This document shows positions 1 through 8,615 of a DNA stretch of 64,000 nt, piece after piece. The notes under the pieces are model-generated. The model did no database searches and was not told the DNA's origin. It saw only the letters and a list, made by a program, of their open reading frames with translations. The DNA lies in the NCBI GenBank assembly GCA_007116995.1, contig SKHL01000030.1, forward strand, positions 28,589 through 92,588, written 5' to 3'. A program made the translations under genes and the position numbers. The DNA is from Limnochordia bacterium (lineage in GTDB: Bacteria > Bacillota > Limnochordia > Darwinibacteriales > DTU012). Within the stretch, counting starts at the first letter, position 1, and each line of letters begins with the position of its first letter.

Positions 1-298
1 ATATAAACGGATAAATCATACAGATAATCGGCTTATCCTCCATTGAAAACAGACAACCCTTTTCCATATCCAAGAAGTCACACATCCCGTTCTTACCAGC
101 ACGAGGCGGATAATACGACTGACTATGACAACACTTACCACCACAAATCGTCTTAATCCCCTCTAGTGTACAGTTAAAACACCGATTCACCCACTTACTA
201 CTAACCTTCCATAACGTTACATCCCGATCCAGACCCATATTTAATACCTCATTAATAAGATAGATAATTTCCTTCCGAAAAGACGTTTCTACATTCAA
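1..298 (-). CDS. YkgJ-like cysteine cluster protein (partial)
   Basis: The 3' end runs off the window. The TTG start at 298 follows GGAGGGG that overlaps the previous stop codon. About 99 residues are visible. After an N-terminal helix comes a cysteine-rich part with GGKCCHSQ, then CDFL, then EDKPIICMIYPF. This follows the YkgJ/UPF0153 pattern (C-C, C-P/D-F-L, C, RP..C..YPF), a putative metal or Fe-S binding family of unknown role. The family call rests on cysteine spacing; the function is unknown. Confidence 0.6.
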   Translation of the reverse strand, partial: MNVETSFRKEIIYLINEVLNMGLDRDVTLWKVSSKWVNRCFNCTLEGIKTICGGKCCHSQSYYPPRAGKNGMCDFLDMEKGCLFSMEDKPIICMIYPFI

Positions 299-309
299 AT
301 ATACCCCTC

Positions 310-1098
310 CTAGTTTTTTACGACCAGACTAGATAAATGAGTCCGATAAAATGTTTCCCTATCCAGTCTCCCATCCCCATCAATCTCTCTAAAGAATACC
401 TTATCCTCTAACTCTCCAATATCCTTATCCCCACTATATATCGGCAATACTTCTACCACACAGTCTTTATTTACTCTCTTTAATCGTTTCTCCGACACCT
501 CAAGTCCCCTAGCCCCAGCACTATCATTATCAAAACAGAGTATAAAATGATCTGTCAATGTCTTTAAAACCTCACCCATCATAACACTAACTGAACTAGT
601 CATAATCGCTAAGGTATTAGGGTAAAGACTTCTAAGTACATCAGCATCATAAATACCCTCTGAAATAACCAAAGTATCCCCATACGTAAATGACTCCTCG
701 AATAAGTCTAACCCATACGGACAAGGAAATAGAGAAAGATCAATGAAATCTTTCCCCACCAACGACCGAAACACACAAGATATCGGCTTATCTGATAGTG
801 TATTAAAGACAACCAAAAACACCCCATTATCATTCACGAAGTCCCGTAAGTACTTCGACACAGACGCAAAAACCTCTAGACGATAAAAATCAGCTACCGT
901 ACCAATCCGATAGTTACGATATCCCCTCTTAACCGCCAAGTCACAATATTTATTTGACATTACCCCAATATCTAACTTTGAATCGTCAAACTCCTGAACA
1001 AGAGACAAGTTCCTATAAAGTAAATCCATAACCTGTCTCCGAGAAAGAAGTTCTCTATCTTTCTTCCTGTTCACATACTTCATAGGATCTATCTTCAT
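310..1098 (-). CDS. TOPRIM-domain DNA primase-like protein
   Basis: This 262 aa protein carries a TOPRIM fold. The acidic motif SEGIYD is near residues 146-151 and DNDSAG near 190-195, the two metal-binding motifs of DnaG-type primases. There is no N-terminal zinc finger and no helicase domain, so it is shorter than bacterial DnaG. It probably makes RNA primers with the separately encoded replisome parts in this window. The start follows AGGAGAGG with good spacing. It could also be another TOPRIM nucleotidyltransferase. Confidence 0.75.
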   Translation of the reverse strand: MKIDPMKYVNRKKDRELLSRRQVMDLLYRNLSLVQEFDDSKLDIGVMSNKYCDLAVKRGYRNYRIGTVADFYRLEVFASVSKYLRDFVNDNGVFLVVFNTLSDKPISCVFRSLVGKDFIDLSLFPCPYGLDLFEESFTYGDTLVISEGIYDADVLRSLYPNTLAIMTSSVSVMMGEVLKTLTDHFILCFDNDSAGARGLEVSEKRLKRVNKDCVVEVLPIYSGDKDIGELEDKVFFREIDGDGRLDRETFYRTHLSSLVVKN

Positions 1099-1252
1099 AA
1101 GAATACCTCTCCTGTCTTAATCTACTCCGAGCCCTTTTATGTACCTGAGTTTTAGACCGACCCTTTTTTCGTTTCGTCAAAGGAGTACAACAAAGACACC
1201 TATACCCACCAACACCAATATCCTTAACCTGAGCTTTCTGGAAGTAATCCAA
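1055..1252 (-). CDS. small basic protein with CxxC
   Basis: This 65 aa protein starts at TTG after AGGAGGGATTCAG. Its 3' end overlaps the primase start by 44 bp. It is very rich in Lys and Arg (TKRKKGRSKTQVHKRARSRL) with a YRCLCC motif, which suggests nucleic-acid binding. I do not recognise the family. Confidence 0.55.
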   Translation of the reverse strand: MDYFQKAQVKDIGVGGYRCLCCTPLTKRKKGRSKTQVHKRARSRLRQERYSYEDRSYEVCEQEER

Positions 1253-1263
1253 CTGAATCCCTC

Positions 1264-1734
1264 CTAGAAAATTTCCTCCCCGTAGATATCATCCAATGTT
1301 TCCGTATCCTCAGTCTTTTTGTCTGACTCCTCATACGCCTGAATAGCGGCACGAACATCACTCGAAGATTCTTGATTATATTCCACCGGATCAGACTCCA
1401 CTTCCGGTTCTCTATCAATACCCTCCACAAAATCCAAAAACCGAACAGAATTCGCCACAACCTCAAAACTATTAGGGATAGACCTTCCATTCTTCACCCT
1501 AGCTCGTAATCGACCATCAACGAGTATGTGTCTACCCTTCTTTCCGTACTTCAACATATAATCCGCTATACCCTTAAACAGTATAACATCTATAAACTCA
1601 TACCTATCATCACATAGTTCTTTGAAGTCTTTTTTGACTGATACCCTCATCTTAGCCATACTAGAACCCGACTTCGTTTCAATCAGAGAAGGCTCATACA
1701 GAATCAAACCCTCCAAGATAATCTTATTGATCAT
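1264..1734 (-). CDS. ssb: single-stranded DNA-binding protein (bacterial SSB type)
   Basis: This 156 aa protein begins MINKIILEG, then has PSLIETKSGSSMAKMRVSV and a FIDVILFKGIADYMLKYGKKG stretch, the OB-fold pattern of bacterial SSB. The C-terminal third is acidic and disordered and ends DDIYGEEIF, resembling the acidic tip that recruits replication partners. It would coat ssDNA at the phage fork. It lies directly upstream of the primase in the transcription direction. Confidence 0.9.
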   Translation of the reverse strand: MINKIILEGLILYEPSLIETKSGSSMAKMRVSVKKDFKELCDDRYEFIDVILFKGIADYMLKYGKKGRHILVDGRLRARVKNGRSIPNSFEVVANSVRFLDFVEGIDREPEVESDPVEYNQESSSDVRAAIQAYEESDKKTEDTETLDDIYGEEIF

Positions 1735-1746
1735 TTTTACACCACC

Positions 1747-2061
1747 CTAAAAAAGACTCATGTCGGGTAGGAGAATCTTGTCTCCTACCCGTACCACAGA
1801 AGTATCTCTCATACCATTAACCACTCGTATCGCATGAACAACCTCTCTTGAGTCATGACCAGAATAATGTTGTCTCGCAATACTCCACAAAGATCCCCCA
1901 TCACCAACATACATAAATCCAACCACATGACTATCCGTTAGAAGTATATTGAAAGATCTATTCACACGTTCCTCCAACACACAGAACAGAAAATGACCAA
2001 TACTCACGATAAAAGCTGCAAACACCAAAACCAAAAATAGTACCACTAACCCCCTAAACAT
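1747..2061 (-). CDS. membrane-anchored LysM protein, YneA-like
   Basis: This 104 aa protein has one N-terminal membrane segment (about residues 4-30) and a C-terminal LysM domain (GDGGSLWSIARQHY, then VRVGDKILLP). Size and architecture match Bacillus YneA, the SOS-induced division inhibitor. It may bind peptidoglycan from the membrane and block host division, or help in lysis. The LysM and membrane assignments are clear; the division role is inference. Confidence 0.75.
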   Translation of the reverse strand: MFRGLVVLFLVLVFAAFIVSIGHFLFCVLEERVNRSFNILLTDSHVVGFMYVGDGGSLWSIARQHYSGHDSREVVHAIRVVNGMRDTSVVRVGDKILLPDMSLF

Positions 2062-2092
2062 TTTAAAATCCCCTCTCTAATTTATGTATTTG

Positions 2093-2443
2093 TTAGATAG
2101 ATAACCTAATAGACACATTAACCTTACTATCATCGTCTCGACTATCTAAAAACCCGATCAGCCCTAAAATCTCTTCAGACAAGTTTTTAGCAGTATATTC
2201 TCCACTAAGAGTAATATTCAGACCCCTAGCCAACCCTCCCGTTTCAGTATCCACCGTTAGAACAGTCCTATTTTCATCTGTATCTACTACACCTCTTTTT
2301 TCTTTATCTCTGTCTTTTTTTCTTTGTTGCCAATCATTCTTCATATAATTTACACCCCGGTCAAGACCCAAAACAACTTCACCGTTCAATTTTTTAGGTA
2401 TATCAATAGGACGTTTCTTTGCTACCACAGTTCTCGACCCCAT
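2093..2443 (-). CDS. hypothetical protein
   Basis: This 116 aa protein has a basic, charged N-terminal half (QQRKKDRDKEKRG) and a C-terminal half of probable beta strands (TVDTETGG, LNITLSGEYTAK). No family is recognised. It is the first gene after a terminator and a CCGTATA element, so it may head a transcription unit. Confidence 0.6.
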   Translation of the reverse strand: MGSRTVVAKKRPIDIPKKLNGEVVLGLDRGVNYMKNDWQQRKKDRDKEKRGVVDTDENRTVLTVDTETGGLARGLNITLSGEYTAKNLSEEILGLIGFLDSRDDDSKVNVSIRLSI

Positions 2444-2474
2444 TTCTAAACCTACCCTACTACTCCCCTAATCC

Positions 2475-2483
2475 TTTATACGG
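2475..2483 (-). promoter_or_regulatory. CCGTATA element
   Basis: The minus strand reads TTCCGTATAAAG, placed between a terminator and the next gene. It belongs to the recurrent family described in the findings. Confidence 0.4.
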
Positions 2484-2493
2484 AATTCCCACC

Positions 2494-2519
2494 AAAAAAA
2501 GAAGTGAATTAACCACTTT
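2494..2519 (-). terminator. Rho-independent terminator
   Basis: AAGTG/CACTT stem followed on the minus strand by CTTTTTTT. It lies just after the JAMM gene. Confidence 0.7.
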
Positions 2520-2537
2520 AGAAAAAAATTTCATCTA

Positions 2538-3026
2538 TTACCTTTTAATACCTATATCATTTTCCCAAATAAGTTCTATAGAATCCGGTCTCACGTACCA
2601 CATCCTCATACACAAGTCACCCGCAATCAGTTGAAAATGACCATTCCCACCAAACTCTTTTTGATCCCATCGACACCAACCATACCCACCATACTCCAGG
2701 TGTCCATTCAAATCCCAGTCACTAGGAAGTGGTTTTTTCTGTCCCGGATGAGTATGCCACGGTCCCACATATACAAAACCTTTATCACATAATCTCTTAG
2801 TCCATCTATCCCAGAAATCTTCATCTACATATGTAGTATTTAATTCATGAGTAGAATTTTTTCCCGGAGGTACACACAGACAAACACTAACCTCATCCAC
2901 ATACTCACTTCGATACAACGCCCCCATAGTTTCCAAAGGATATACTTTATTTGAACACCTCTGTATAGTTCTTACTACCCGATCACTAACAACCAGATTC
3001 CAAGGCGGACTAACCAACTTCCTCAC
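2538..3026 (-). CDS. JAMM/MPN (JAB) metalloprotease-like protein
   Basis: This 162 aa protein has a complete JAMM zinc site: E32, then HTH at 91-93, S102 and D105 in HTHPGQKKPLPSDWD. Prokaryotic JAB proteins are zinc isopeptidases or peptidases; phage members occur in tail assembly or act on ubiquitin-like conjugates. It starts at GTG after an unusually long GGGGGGGGG run. No ubiquitin-like or E1/E2 partner is seen nearby, so the substrate is unknown. Confidence 0.75.
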   Translation of the reverse strand: MRKLVSPPWNLVVSDRVVRTIQRCSNKVYPLETMGALYRSEYVDEVSVCLCVPPGKNSTHELNTTYVDEDFWDRWTKRLCDKGFVYVGPWHTHPGQKKPLPSDWDLNGHLEYGGYGWCRWDQKEFGGNGHFQLIAGDLCMRMWYVRPDSIELIWENDIGIKR

Positions 3027-3045
3027 CCTAAAACCCCCCCCCTCT

Positions 3046-3074
3046 AAAAAAGAATCCCCGCTAACTTAGCGAGG
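3046..3074 (-). terminator. Rho-independent terminator overlapping a stop codon
   Basis: Stem CCTCGCT/AGCGGGG, then ATTCTTTTTT on the minus strand. It overlaps the end of the gene at 3061-3450. Confidence 0.6.
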
Positions 3075-3450
3075 ACTTATCTGAAAAAAACTGTTTGTGA
3101 AATAGATTTTCCTTGTAGAAACTAGTACCCAGTCTCTTCATGAAAACCACCGTATCCAATAAGTACTCCAAATTGGCTTGAATTTCATTCCCACGATCTG
3201 AAAAGACAATTTTTACAACCCCAGAATCTCCTACTCTCTCCAGATACCCATACCGTCTAGTATGCACAAGCTCCATAGTAAAGTACACTCTACACTGACT
3301 AAACACCAAATAGGGTATCTGATTGAGTGTTTTAATAATTTTATCGTCTCTGTCGTACGTACTAGAAAGAAACCCACCAGATAAGAGTACCCCTAAAAGC
3401 ACCACCACCACAAAAGCTAAAAACAAGATAGAAAGTAAGTATCCTACCAT
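3061..3450 (-). CDS. single-pass membrane protein, unknown
   Basis: This 129 aa protein has one strongly hydrophobic N-terminal segment (about residues 3-28) and a soluble C-terminal domain with no recognised family. It sits between the intein-like gene and the JAMM gene. Confidence 0.6.
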   Translation of the reverse strand: MVGYLLSILFLAFVVVVLLGVLLSGGFLSSTYDRDDKIIKTLNQIPYLVFSQCRVYFTMELVHTRRYGYLERVGDSGVVKIVFSDRGNEIQANLEYLLDTVVFMKRLGTSFYKENLFHKQFFSDKSSLS

Positions 3451-3490
3451 ATCAAAACTAACCCCTCTCTAATATTATCTACTCTTCCTA

Positions 3491-4492
3491 CTACAGCTTA
3501 ATTCCTAAAACATTCATATAGATAGACGGATCAGAACCCTCTACTTCCACATCATAGAAAGTATAGTCTCCTGAAGCCCTTTCTACATTATCTATACGGA
3601 TATAAGCATGAGTAGAGTCCTTAAACCAACACCCCGATAAATCTTTAGAGATTCTATCGTACTCTTTCCTACCCACCGTAATCGCATAATAATTGAATTC
3701 CCCATCCTTACTATGACAAAGATAGATGTTAGAAAAACAATTCAATTTCATCAAAAGTCTCTGTACACACAAGAACAATTCTAGAGACCCTGACGGCTTA
3801 AAGAATAGACCCTTGTTAATCGTAGAAGTCTTGAAGAAAATATCCACGAACGAAAGTAACCCCTCCCGATTCAACGAACTCATGAACTCTTCCGGAATCA
3901 CCTTATCCTTACTCCTACACCCAAAGATAAGACACTTATCTAAAATAGACCCATCATTCACAGATAAGAATGTCTCTCCAGAGTACGTATACTTATCCAT
4001 CTTAAGTCCATACGAACTAAACAACGAATCTCGGATATCTTTTTCTAATACTTCAATCCCATCTAAATGGATAACTACCTTATTCTTTGATTTATCTATG
4101 AATCCCCTAAAAACGAAGTAAGATAAGAACTTAATCAAATTAATATCCATCTCACTAGGGTTATTGGCGAAAACACCCACCGGATACACTCCCATAGTCC
4201 GAGAAGAGATATCCCGTATCTGAGTCCAAGAGAAGTTTTCCGGACTTCTCCCCGCATCCCTACCAAATCGATTTAACACCAGAGAAGAAGAACTTCCAAG
4301 AACAGGAGTAGCGAAAAAATTCCCATTCATAAAAACATTAAAGACCGGCTCACTCACTTCTACCTTCTCTACTCTACTAACAGTAGAGAACTGACCTTTC
4401 ACCGTATAAACCTTATCTCCCCTAAGTAAATCCTTTACATCCTTGTATCCACCATACGTTATAACCTTACTCTCTCCTACAATAGTCTTCAT
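3491..4492 (-). CDS. free-standing degenerate intein (Hint plus LAGLIDADG-like)
   Basis: This 333 aa protein has the full intein domain order but no exteins. The N-terminal splicing block is recognisable in GESKVITYGGYKDVKDLLRG followed by DKVYT (about residues 6-30). Next comes a block B-like TPVLGSSSS without the usual His. The endonuclease blocks follow as LIKFLSYFVFRGFI, KVIPEEF, LLSFVDIFFKTSTIN and LFLCVQRLLMKL. The end is YDVEVEGSDPSIYMNVLGI. Cys1, the block B His, both LAGLIDADG acidic residues and the terminal His-Asn are missing. It has its own ATG and a GGGGGGATGG site, so it is expressed alone and is probably inactive for splicing and cleavage. Confidence 0.75.
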   Translation of the reverse strand: MKTIVGESKVITYGGYKDVKDLLRGDKVYTVKGQFSTVSRVEKVEVSEPVFNVFMNGNFFATPVLGSSSSLVLNRFGRDAGRSPENFSWTQIRDISSRTMGVYPVGVFANNPSEMDINLIKFLSYFVFRGFIDKSKNKVVIHLDGIEVLEKDIRDSLFSSYGLKMDKYTYSGETFLSVNDGSILDKCLIFGCRSKDKVIPEEFMSSLNREGLLSFVDIFFKTSTINKGLFFKPSGSLELFLCVQRLLMKLNCFSNIYLCHSKDGEFNYYAITVGRKEYDRISKDLSGCWFKDSTHAYIRIDNVERASGDYTFYDVEVEGSDPSIYMNVLGIKL

Positions 4493-4545
4493 AACCCATC
4501 CCCCCAGAAACTTACTAGATTACCTTGTCCTAATCCCCGCACCGA

Positions 4546-5163
4546 TTAGTTACTACCTGTATTACCCCACGTACTTGTCCCACAAACCGACACAGGTAAA
4601 TCGTCAACCTCTCTAACCGGAAAATCCATTGTCGGTAAAATAAGAGCTTGAACGATAGGGTTACTCTTCTTTATTGTATGAAACAAAGGTTGAGACTCTT
4701 CCCTAGAATACGTACTACTACAGCACCTATCCAATATCTCCAACAACGATACCCTATCATGAATACTGTCATAATCCAAAATCTCCTTACCTTTTGTCAA
4801 CCTACCATGTAACTCATCAATAACCCGATCCCGAACCTCCAATACAGGCAAGTCCGTAATAATAATCGGAACACTAGATACATTATGTATGTTCACAAAC
4901 ACTTCCCCACGATACCCACTACTAATAATATGAGCCCCATACATTAAACCACGAGACCCCACACTACCACGATTCGACACAACAAACCCATAACCTGCAG
5001 GAAAAGCAGTAGCAAACCCCGTACCATAGATACGTCTTTCACCCGGATAAATACAATCATAATCTTCCGGCATAATTACTGTAATATCGTACCCACTATC
5101 TTCCCCCCTCTTAGACGGTAAGATAGCTCTCTTATCTAACTTTCTCACTAACAGTTCATTCAT
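4546..5163 (-). CDS. dut: dUTPase-like dUTP diphosphatase, enlarged
   Basis: Motif 1 is SGYDI, motif 2 is the divergent RGSVGSRGL, motif 3 is SSGYRGEVFVNIHN, and a possible motif 4 is KSNPIVQALIL. At 205 aa it is longer than trimeric dUTPases (about 140-160 aa) because of an insertion between motifs 3 and 4. The C-terminal STWGNTGS only loosely resembles the usual GFGSTG motif 5. The ATG at 5163, after AGGGGTGG, is preferred to the upstream ATG at 5226. It would hydrolyse dUTP to dUMP and keep uracil out of DNA. Confidence 0.7.
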   Translation of the reverse strand: MNELLVRKLDKRAILPSKRGEDSGYDITVIMPEDYDCIYPGERRIYGTGFATAFPAGYGFVVSNRGSVGSRGLMYGAHIISSGYRGEVFVNIHNVSSVPIIITDLPVLEVRDRVIDELHGRLTKGKEILDYDSIHDRVSLLEILDRCCSSTYSREESQPLFHTIKKSNPIVQALILPTMDFPVREVDDLPVSVCGTSTWGNTGSN

Positions 5164-5285
5164 TCTAGTAACCACCCCTGTCTTAATCCCTATTAATAAA
5201 CCTCTTAGTTCGTTTTCTATGACCATATTTCTAAAGTTCCTAACAGTATATATAAAAGACTGTTAAAATAAGTACCTAATCTTTT

Positions 5286-6434
5286 CTAAACAGCTATAAT
5301 CAACCGATTCTCCGCCCGAGTTATCCCCGTATATAACCATCTCTTCTCATTATCCCGGCAGAATCTCTTCTCATCATACAGTAATACGTTACGAAATCCT
5401 GACCCCTGGCTCTTATGACACGTTAGGGCATACCCGAAATCGAACCAACATATGTTCCTGTTATCATTTAAATTCTTTTCATCCTCCAAACCCAGAAAGT
5501 CATGAGCGTCTACAATTAACCGATTGAAGTACATACCTTCTTCCATAAAGTCCGGTCTAAAATCTAACTCCATCAGTCTCTTATCATGATTAATACCGTG
5601 AATCTTCGTGACATACCCCATCAACCCGTTAATCATGGGATACCCTTCTAGAGTCAGATCCCATATATTTTTACCAGAAATAATCTTATCGTTAACTAAC
5701 GGATACTCAGAATCAAACCCAAGTAATTCCCTAACCTGATTATTCAACTTTCTACGAGTTCTATGAGTACCACAGATAACCTGAGACGCCCCCAACAACA
5801 TCTTATCTGTAACATCCTTTTTCCGAATCACCACTACGTCATCACCATAACTACCTACCTGTAACTTCTTCCCCTGTCTCACCAACATAGATACTCGAAT
5901 AATACTACTACACTCCGCCTGTCTATGAACCGTATCTAAAAACACGTCCGGATCATCCAGATACGTGTTATTCTTATGTTTAACCGGAGGCAACTGACCC
6001 GGATCCCCTATCGCAATCACCGGAAGACCAAACGAAAGAAGATCTTTCATCATTTTCTCCGGTACCATACTAATCTCGTCCACCACCACTAACTGAATAC
6101 CATGTTCAAGAGTATCCTTTAGACGAAATTTCATATCTTTTAGTCTCCGATTACCTTCCACCCTAACCCCAGAAGACTCAAAATCGTACATCAGTCTATG
6201 AATCGTAGTAGCAGGACAACCTCTCTGATTTAATACCAAAGAGGCTTTTCCTGTGTACGCACAAAAATGTACCCCCGTAATCCCAATACTTTCTACCATC
6301 TGTTTTACAATCTCTGTTTTACCCGTGCCGGCATACCCGGCTATCGTAAATACCTGTCTATTACCCAACTTATACCATTCTGTAGCTTTCGCAATCGCCC
6401 GTTTCTGATCCCCTGTTAAAATTACTTCAGCCAT
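5286..6434 (-). CDS. SF1B DNA helicase (RecD2/Dda-like)
   Basis: This 382 aa protein has Walker A GYAGTGKT at 33-40, motif II DEIS, motif III GDPGQLPP, motif V TCHKSQGSGF and motif VI YTGITRAE near the C terminus. This is the minimal 5'-3' RecD2/Dda architecture. It probably helps unwind DNA at forks or during recombination-dependent replication. The start follows AGAGAGGAG upstream of ATG. Confidence 0.9.
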   Translation of the reverse strand: MAEVILTGDQKRAIAKATEWYKLGNRQVFTIAGYAGTGKTEIVKQMVESIGITGVHFCAYTGKASLVLNQRGCPATTIHRLMYDFESSGVRVEGNRRLKDMKFRLKDTLEHGIQLVVVDEISMVPEKMMKDLLSFGLPVIAIGDPGQLPPVKHKNNTYLDDPDVFLDTVHRQAECSSIIRVSMLVRQGKKLQVGSYGDDVVVIRKKDVTDKMLLGASQVICGTHRTRRKLNNQVRELLGFDSEYPLVNDKIISGKNIWDLTLEGYPMINGLMGYVTKIHGINHDKRLMELDFRPDFMEEGMYFNRLIVDAHDFLGLEDEKNLNDNRNICWFDFGYALTCHKSQGSGFRNVLLYDEKRFCRDNEKRWLYTGITRAENRLIIAV

Positions 6435-6467
6435 AATACAAAACTCCTCTCTAATTTATTAATACGG

Positions 6468-6992
6468 CTAATTTTTCCCTTTGTACCCTATCAGTTCTTC
6501 TATCTGTTTTCGAGTCTTCTCATGTAAGACCATTTTATTCTTATTTACCTCATACCACTCCAACGTATTCGGAGTCCCCTGAGCCTTCCCCGCACCTCTC
6601 CAGTCCGCAACCATTTCCAAAACATACTTTCGAGGCATCTCCACCGCCACCAGTTCTTTTTCCGTTATGTTACCAGAACTATCTACCTTAACGTCCGGCA
6701 CAATCCAGTACTGCCAATGATGTTTATTTCTCGACTGATGAAAAAACCATGCCCGATCAAAGTCTTTATTACCCGTATCCGTCGCTTTGTAATACCCCGT
6801 CTTATCTCTAATAATTCTCTTACTACCGTCCTTATTATTAAAGAAATGAGCATAGGGTACTAGTTCAGAAGGTAGTAATTTACTCCAGTCATGAATCAAT
6901 CCCCTAAACGGAATACCTAATCTACAACACTCAACAAATACATACCACTTATGAATCAACACATAGTACAGATATCCTATATACCTTCTCAA
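6468..6992 (-). CDS. DUF5662 family protein
   Basis: This 174 aa protein has HDWSKLLPSEL and FHQSRNKHHWQYW, the His/Asp pattern of the DUF5662 family, common in Firmicute phages and resembling a metal-dependent HD-type site. Start is TTG after GGGAGGGG. Function unknown. Confidence 0.7.
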   Translation of the reverse strand: MRRYIGYLYYVLIHKWYVFVECCRLGIPFRGLIHDWSKLLPSELVPYAHFFNNKDGSKRIIRDKTGYYKATDTGNKDFDRAWFFHQSRNKHHWQYWIVPDVKVDSSGNITEKELVAVEMPRKYVLEMVADWRGAGKAQGTPNTLEWYEVNKNKMVLHEKTRKQIEELIGYKGKN

Positions 6993-7007
6993 CTAACAAT
7001 CCCCTCC

Positions 7008-7295
7008 CTATAATGAATCCAACCTCTCTTCCAACTTCTTGAATTCACAATCCCTACAGACAAACTCCAACTTTGAAGTCCACATAGTATTACCTGACCC
7101 ACAACCACCTTCCCTACAGTAAACCTTACGGAAAATATACCTATCCCCTCTTATCCCACAATCAAGACACTTATACTGTATAACTTCCTCCCTAGTTCCT
7201 CCGAAGTAATCACTATCATAAACTATCTCTACTCCATCAGATACTACATTCCTACTCTCACACTCCCCACAAACCATTGCCGGCTTTCTAACCAC
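7008..7295 (-). CDS. zinc ribbon protein
   Basis: This 95 aa protein has four cysteine pairs or knuckles (CGEC, CLDC, CREGGC, CRDC), suggesting two zinc sites. It starts at GTG after GGGAGGG. Likely a small nucleic-acid or protein-binding adaptor; family unknown. Confidence 0.65.
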   Translation of the reverse strand: MVRKPAMVCGECESRNVVSDGVEIVYDSDYFGGTREEVIQYKCLDCGIRGDRYIFRKVYCREGGCGSGNTMWTSKLEFVCRDCEFKKLEERLDSL

Positions 7296-7307
7296 ACCAG
7301 TCCCTCC

Positions 7308-8528
7308 CTAGAAATTCTTACTCACGTACTTCCCATTACTCAACGGAACCCGTCTCATATTCACGTTCGTATCCGCACTAATCTTACTAATGTTCTTATA
7401 GTCCACGTACGGTATACCCTCTTCCTTCAACACATTTTCATGTTTGAAGTACCATATCGGCTCATAATTTCCTAAGCTCTTAGACGTATCCTTTCGTTTA
7501 CCATCCTTACCGGCACCCGGCATTACCCGAAACAACATAAGATCCTCATGATATAATCGAAACCCTCTCTCACCCGCAATAAACGCAATTATCTTCTTAA
7601 TATTGGGGATCTTCTCGAAGATATTAATCGAAAATACCCCATCCTCCTTCAACGCATCAATCGTATTATAAATCGTAGGTCGTAAAAACCCCTTTACCCA
7701 TAAATCATATGTACTAAACATATTACAACTCTGAGTCTCTTCATCACTATACACTTCCGTATTGAAATAAGGAGGACTCGTAAACGCAATATCAAAGTAG
7801 TCCTGATACTGAGGATAGTTTTCTTTTGTAAATGTCTCACTCCCGATACATAATACCTCAGCCTTTTCTATGTTCTTAAAGTTCGTATCCAAGTACTTGA
7901 TTAAATTACCAGCATTTTTCGCTGTCTCCGTATTCGGATCCATCCCAATATACTCAGACACATTACTAGCCGCCCAAGCCCCCAAAAGTCTCCCACCATA
8001 ACCCGCACTCGTATCCAAAACCTTAGAATTCGAAGATCGAGGAGAATACAACTCGTACAGCACTTTCGCCACAGCCGGTCGAAAATTAACCACATACCCT
8101 ACCCTAGCAACCATTCTTCCCCACCGAATTAAGTCCATAATACTTGACCCATATGACAACGACTTCTGAATAAACTTTTTCAAGTAATCATCGTCATAAA
8201 ACGCAGACCGAATCGTATGATCACAGTTCTGTTTTTGTACATCATAAATATTAGGGAAGAACTTGTAAAGAAATCCCGTCCCCGCAGTATGAAACCCATA
8301 GTGACTCTTTTCAAAATCATAGATATCTCCCGACCCCACGTCAATGAGATTTCTAAGACTTTTCATATCATCCTCTATGTCACTGATATAATCCGGAAAT
8401 GTATTCACACTCCGAATTATCCGAAACGCCTCTTCCTCCATCTCCAACTTCTTCTCGTCACTTGATACCTTGTACTCATTGTAAAATGATTCCGGAATTA
8501 AATCTGAGTACTGATTACGAATTGTCAT
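7308..8528 (-). CDS. DNA (N4/N6)-methyltransferase-like protein
   Basis: The SAM-binding motif is VLDTSAGYGG (about residues 172-181 counted from the upstream TTG), and the catalytic motif is TSPPYF (about 252-257). SPPY is typical of N4-cytosine and some N6-adenine methyltransferases. The roughly 160-residue N-terminal part has no clear relatives. The start is ATG at 8528 after GGGAGTGG. It may protect phage DNA from restriction; the target base is not deducible. Confidence 0.75.
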   Translation of the reverse strand: MTIRNQYSDLIPESFYNEYKVSSDEKKLEMEEEAFRIIRSVNTFPDYISDIEDDMKSLRNLIDVGSGDIYDFEKSHYGFHTAGTGFLYKFFPNIYDVQKQNCDHTIRSAFYDDDYLKKFIQKSLSYGSSIMDLIRWGRMVARVGYVVNFRPAVAKVLYELYSPRSSNSKVLDTSAGYGGRLLGAWAASNVSEYIGMDPNTETAKNAGNLIKYLDTNFKNIEKAEVLCIGSETFTKENYPQYQDYFDIAFTSPPYFNTEVYSDEETQSCNMFSTYDLWVKGFLRPTIYNTIDALKEDGVFSINIFEKIPNIKKIIAFIAGERGFRLYHEDLMLFRVMPGAGKDGKRKDTSKSLGNYEPIWYFKHENVLKEEGIPYVDYKNISKISADTNVNMRRVPLSNGKYVSKNF

Positions 8529-8563
8529 AAACAACCACTCCCTAGTATGAAATTCTACTCTTA

Positions 8564-8572
8564 TCTATACGG
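8564..8572 (-). promoter_or_regulatory. CCGTATA element
   Basis: TTTTTTCCGTATAGATA on the minus strand, directly after a terminator and about 25 nt before the methyltransferase ribosome binding site. Confidence 0.5.
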
Positions 8573-8601
8573 AAAAAAGAGGAGCTATCTCAGCCCCTCT
8601 T
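8573..8601 (-). terminator. Rho-independent terminator
   Basis: AGAGG/CCTCT stem and a TTTTTT tail on the minus strand, after the zinc protein gene. Confidence 0.75.
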
Positions 8602-8615
8602 CTGTCTTTCTCAGT

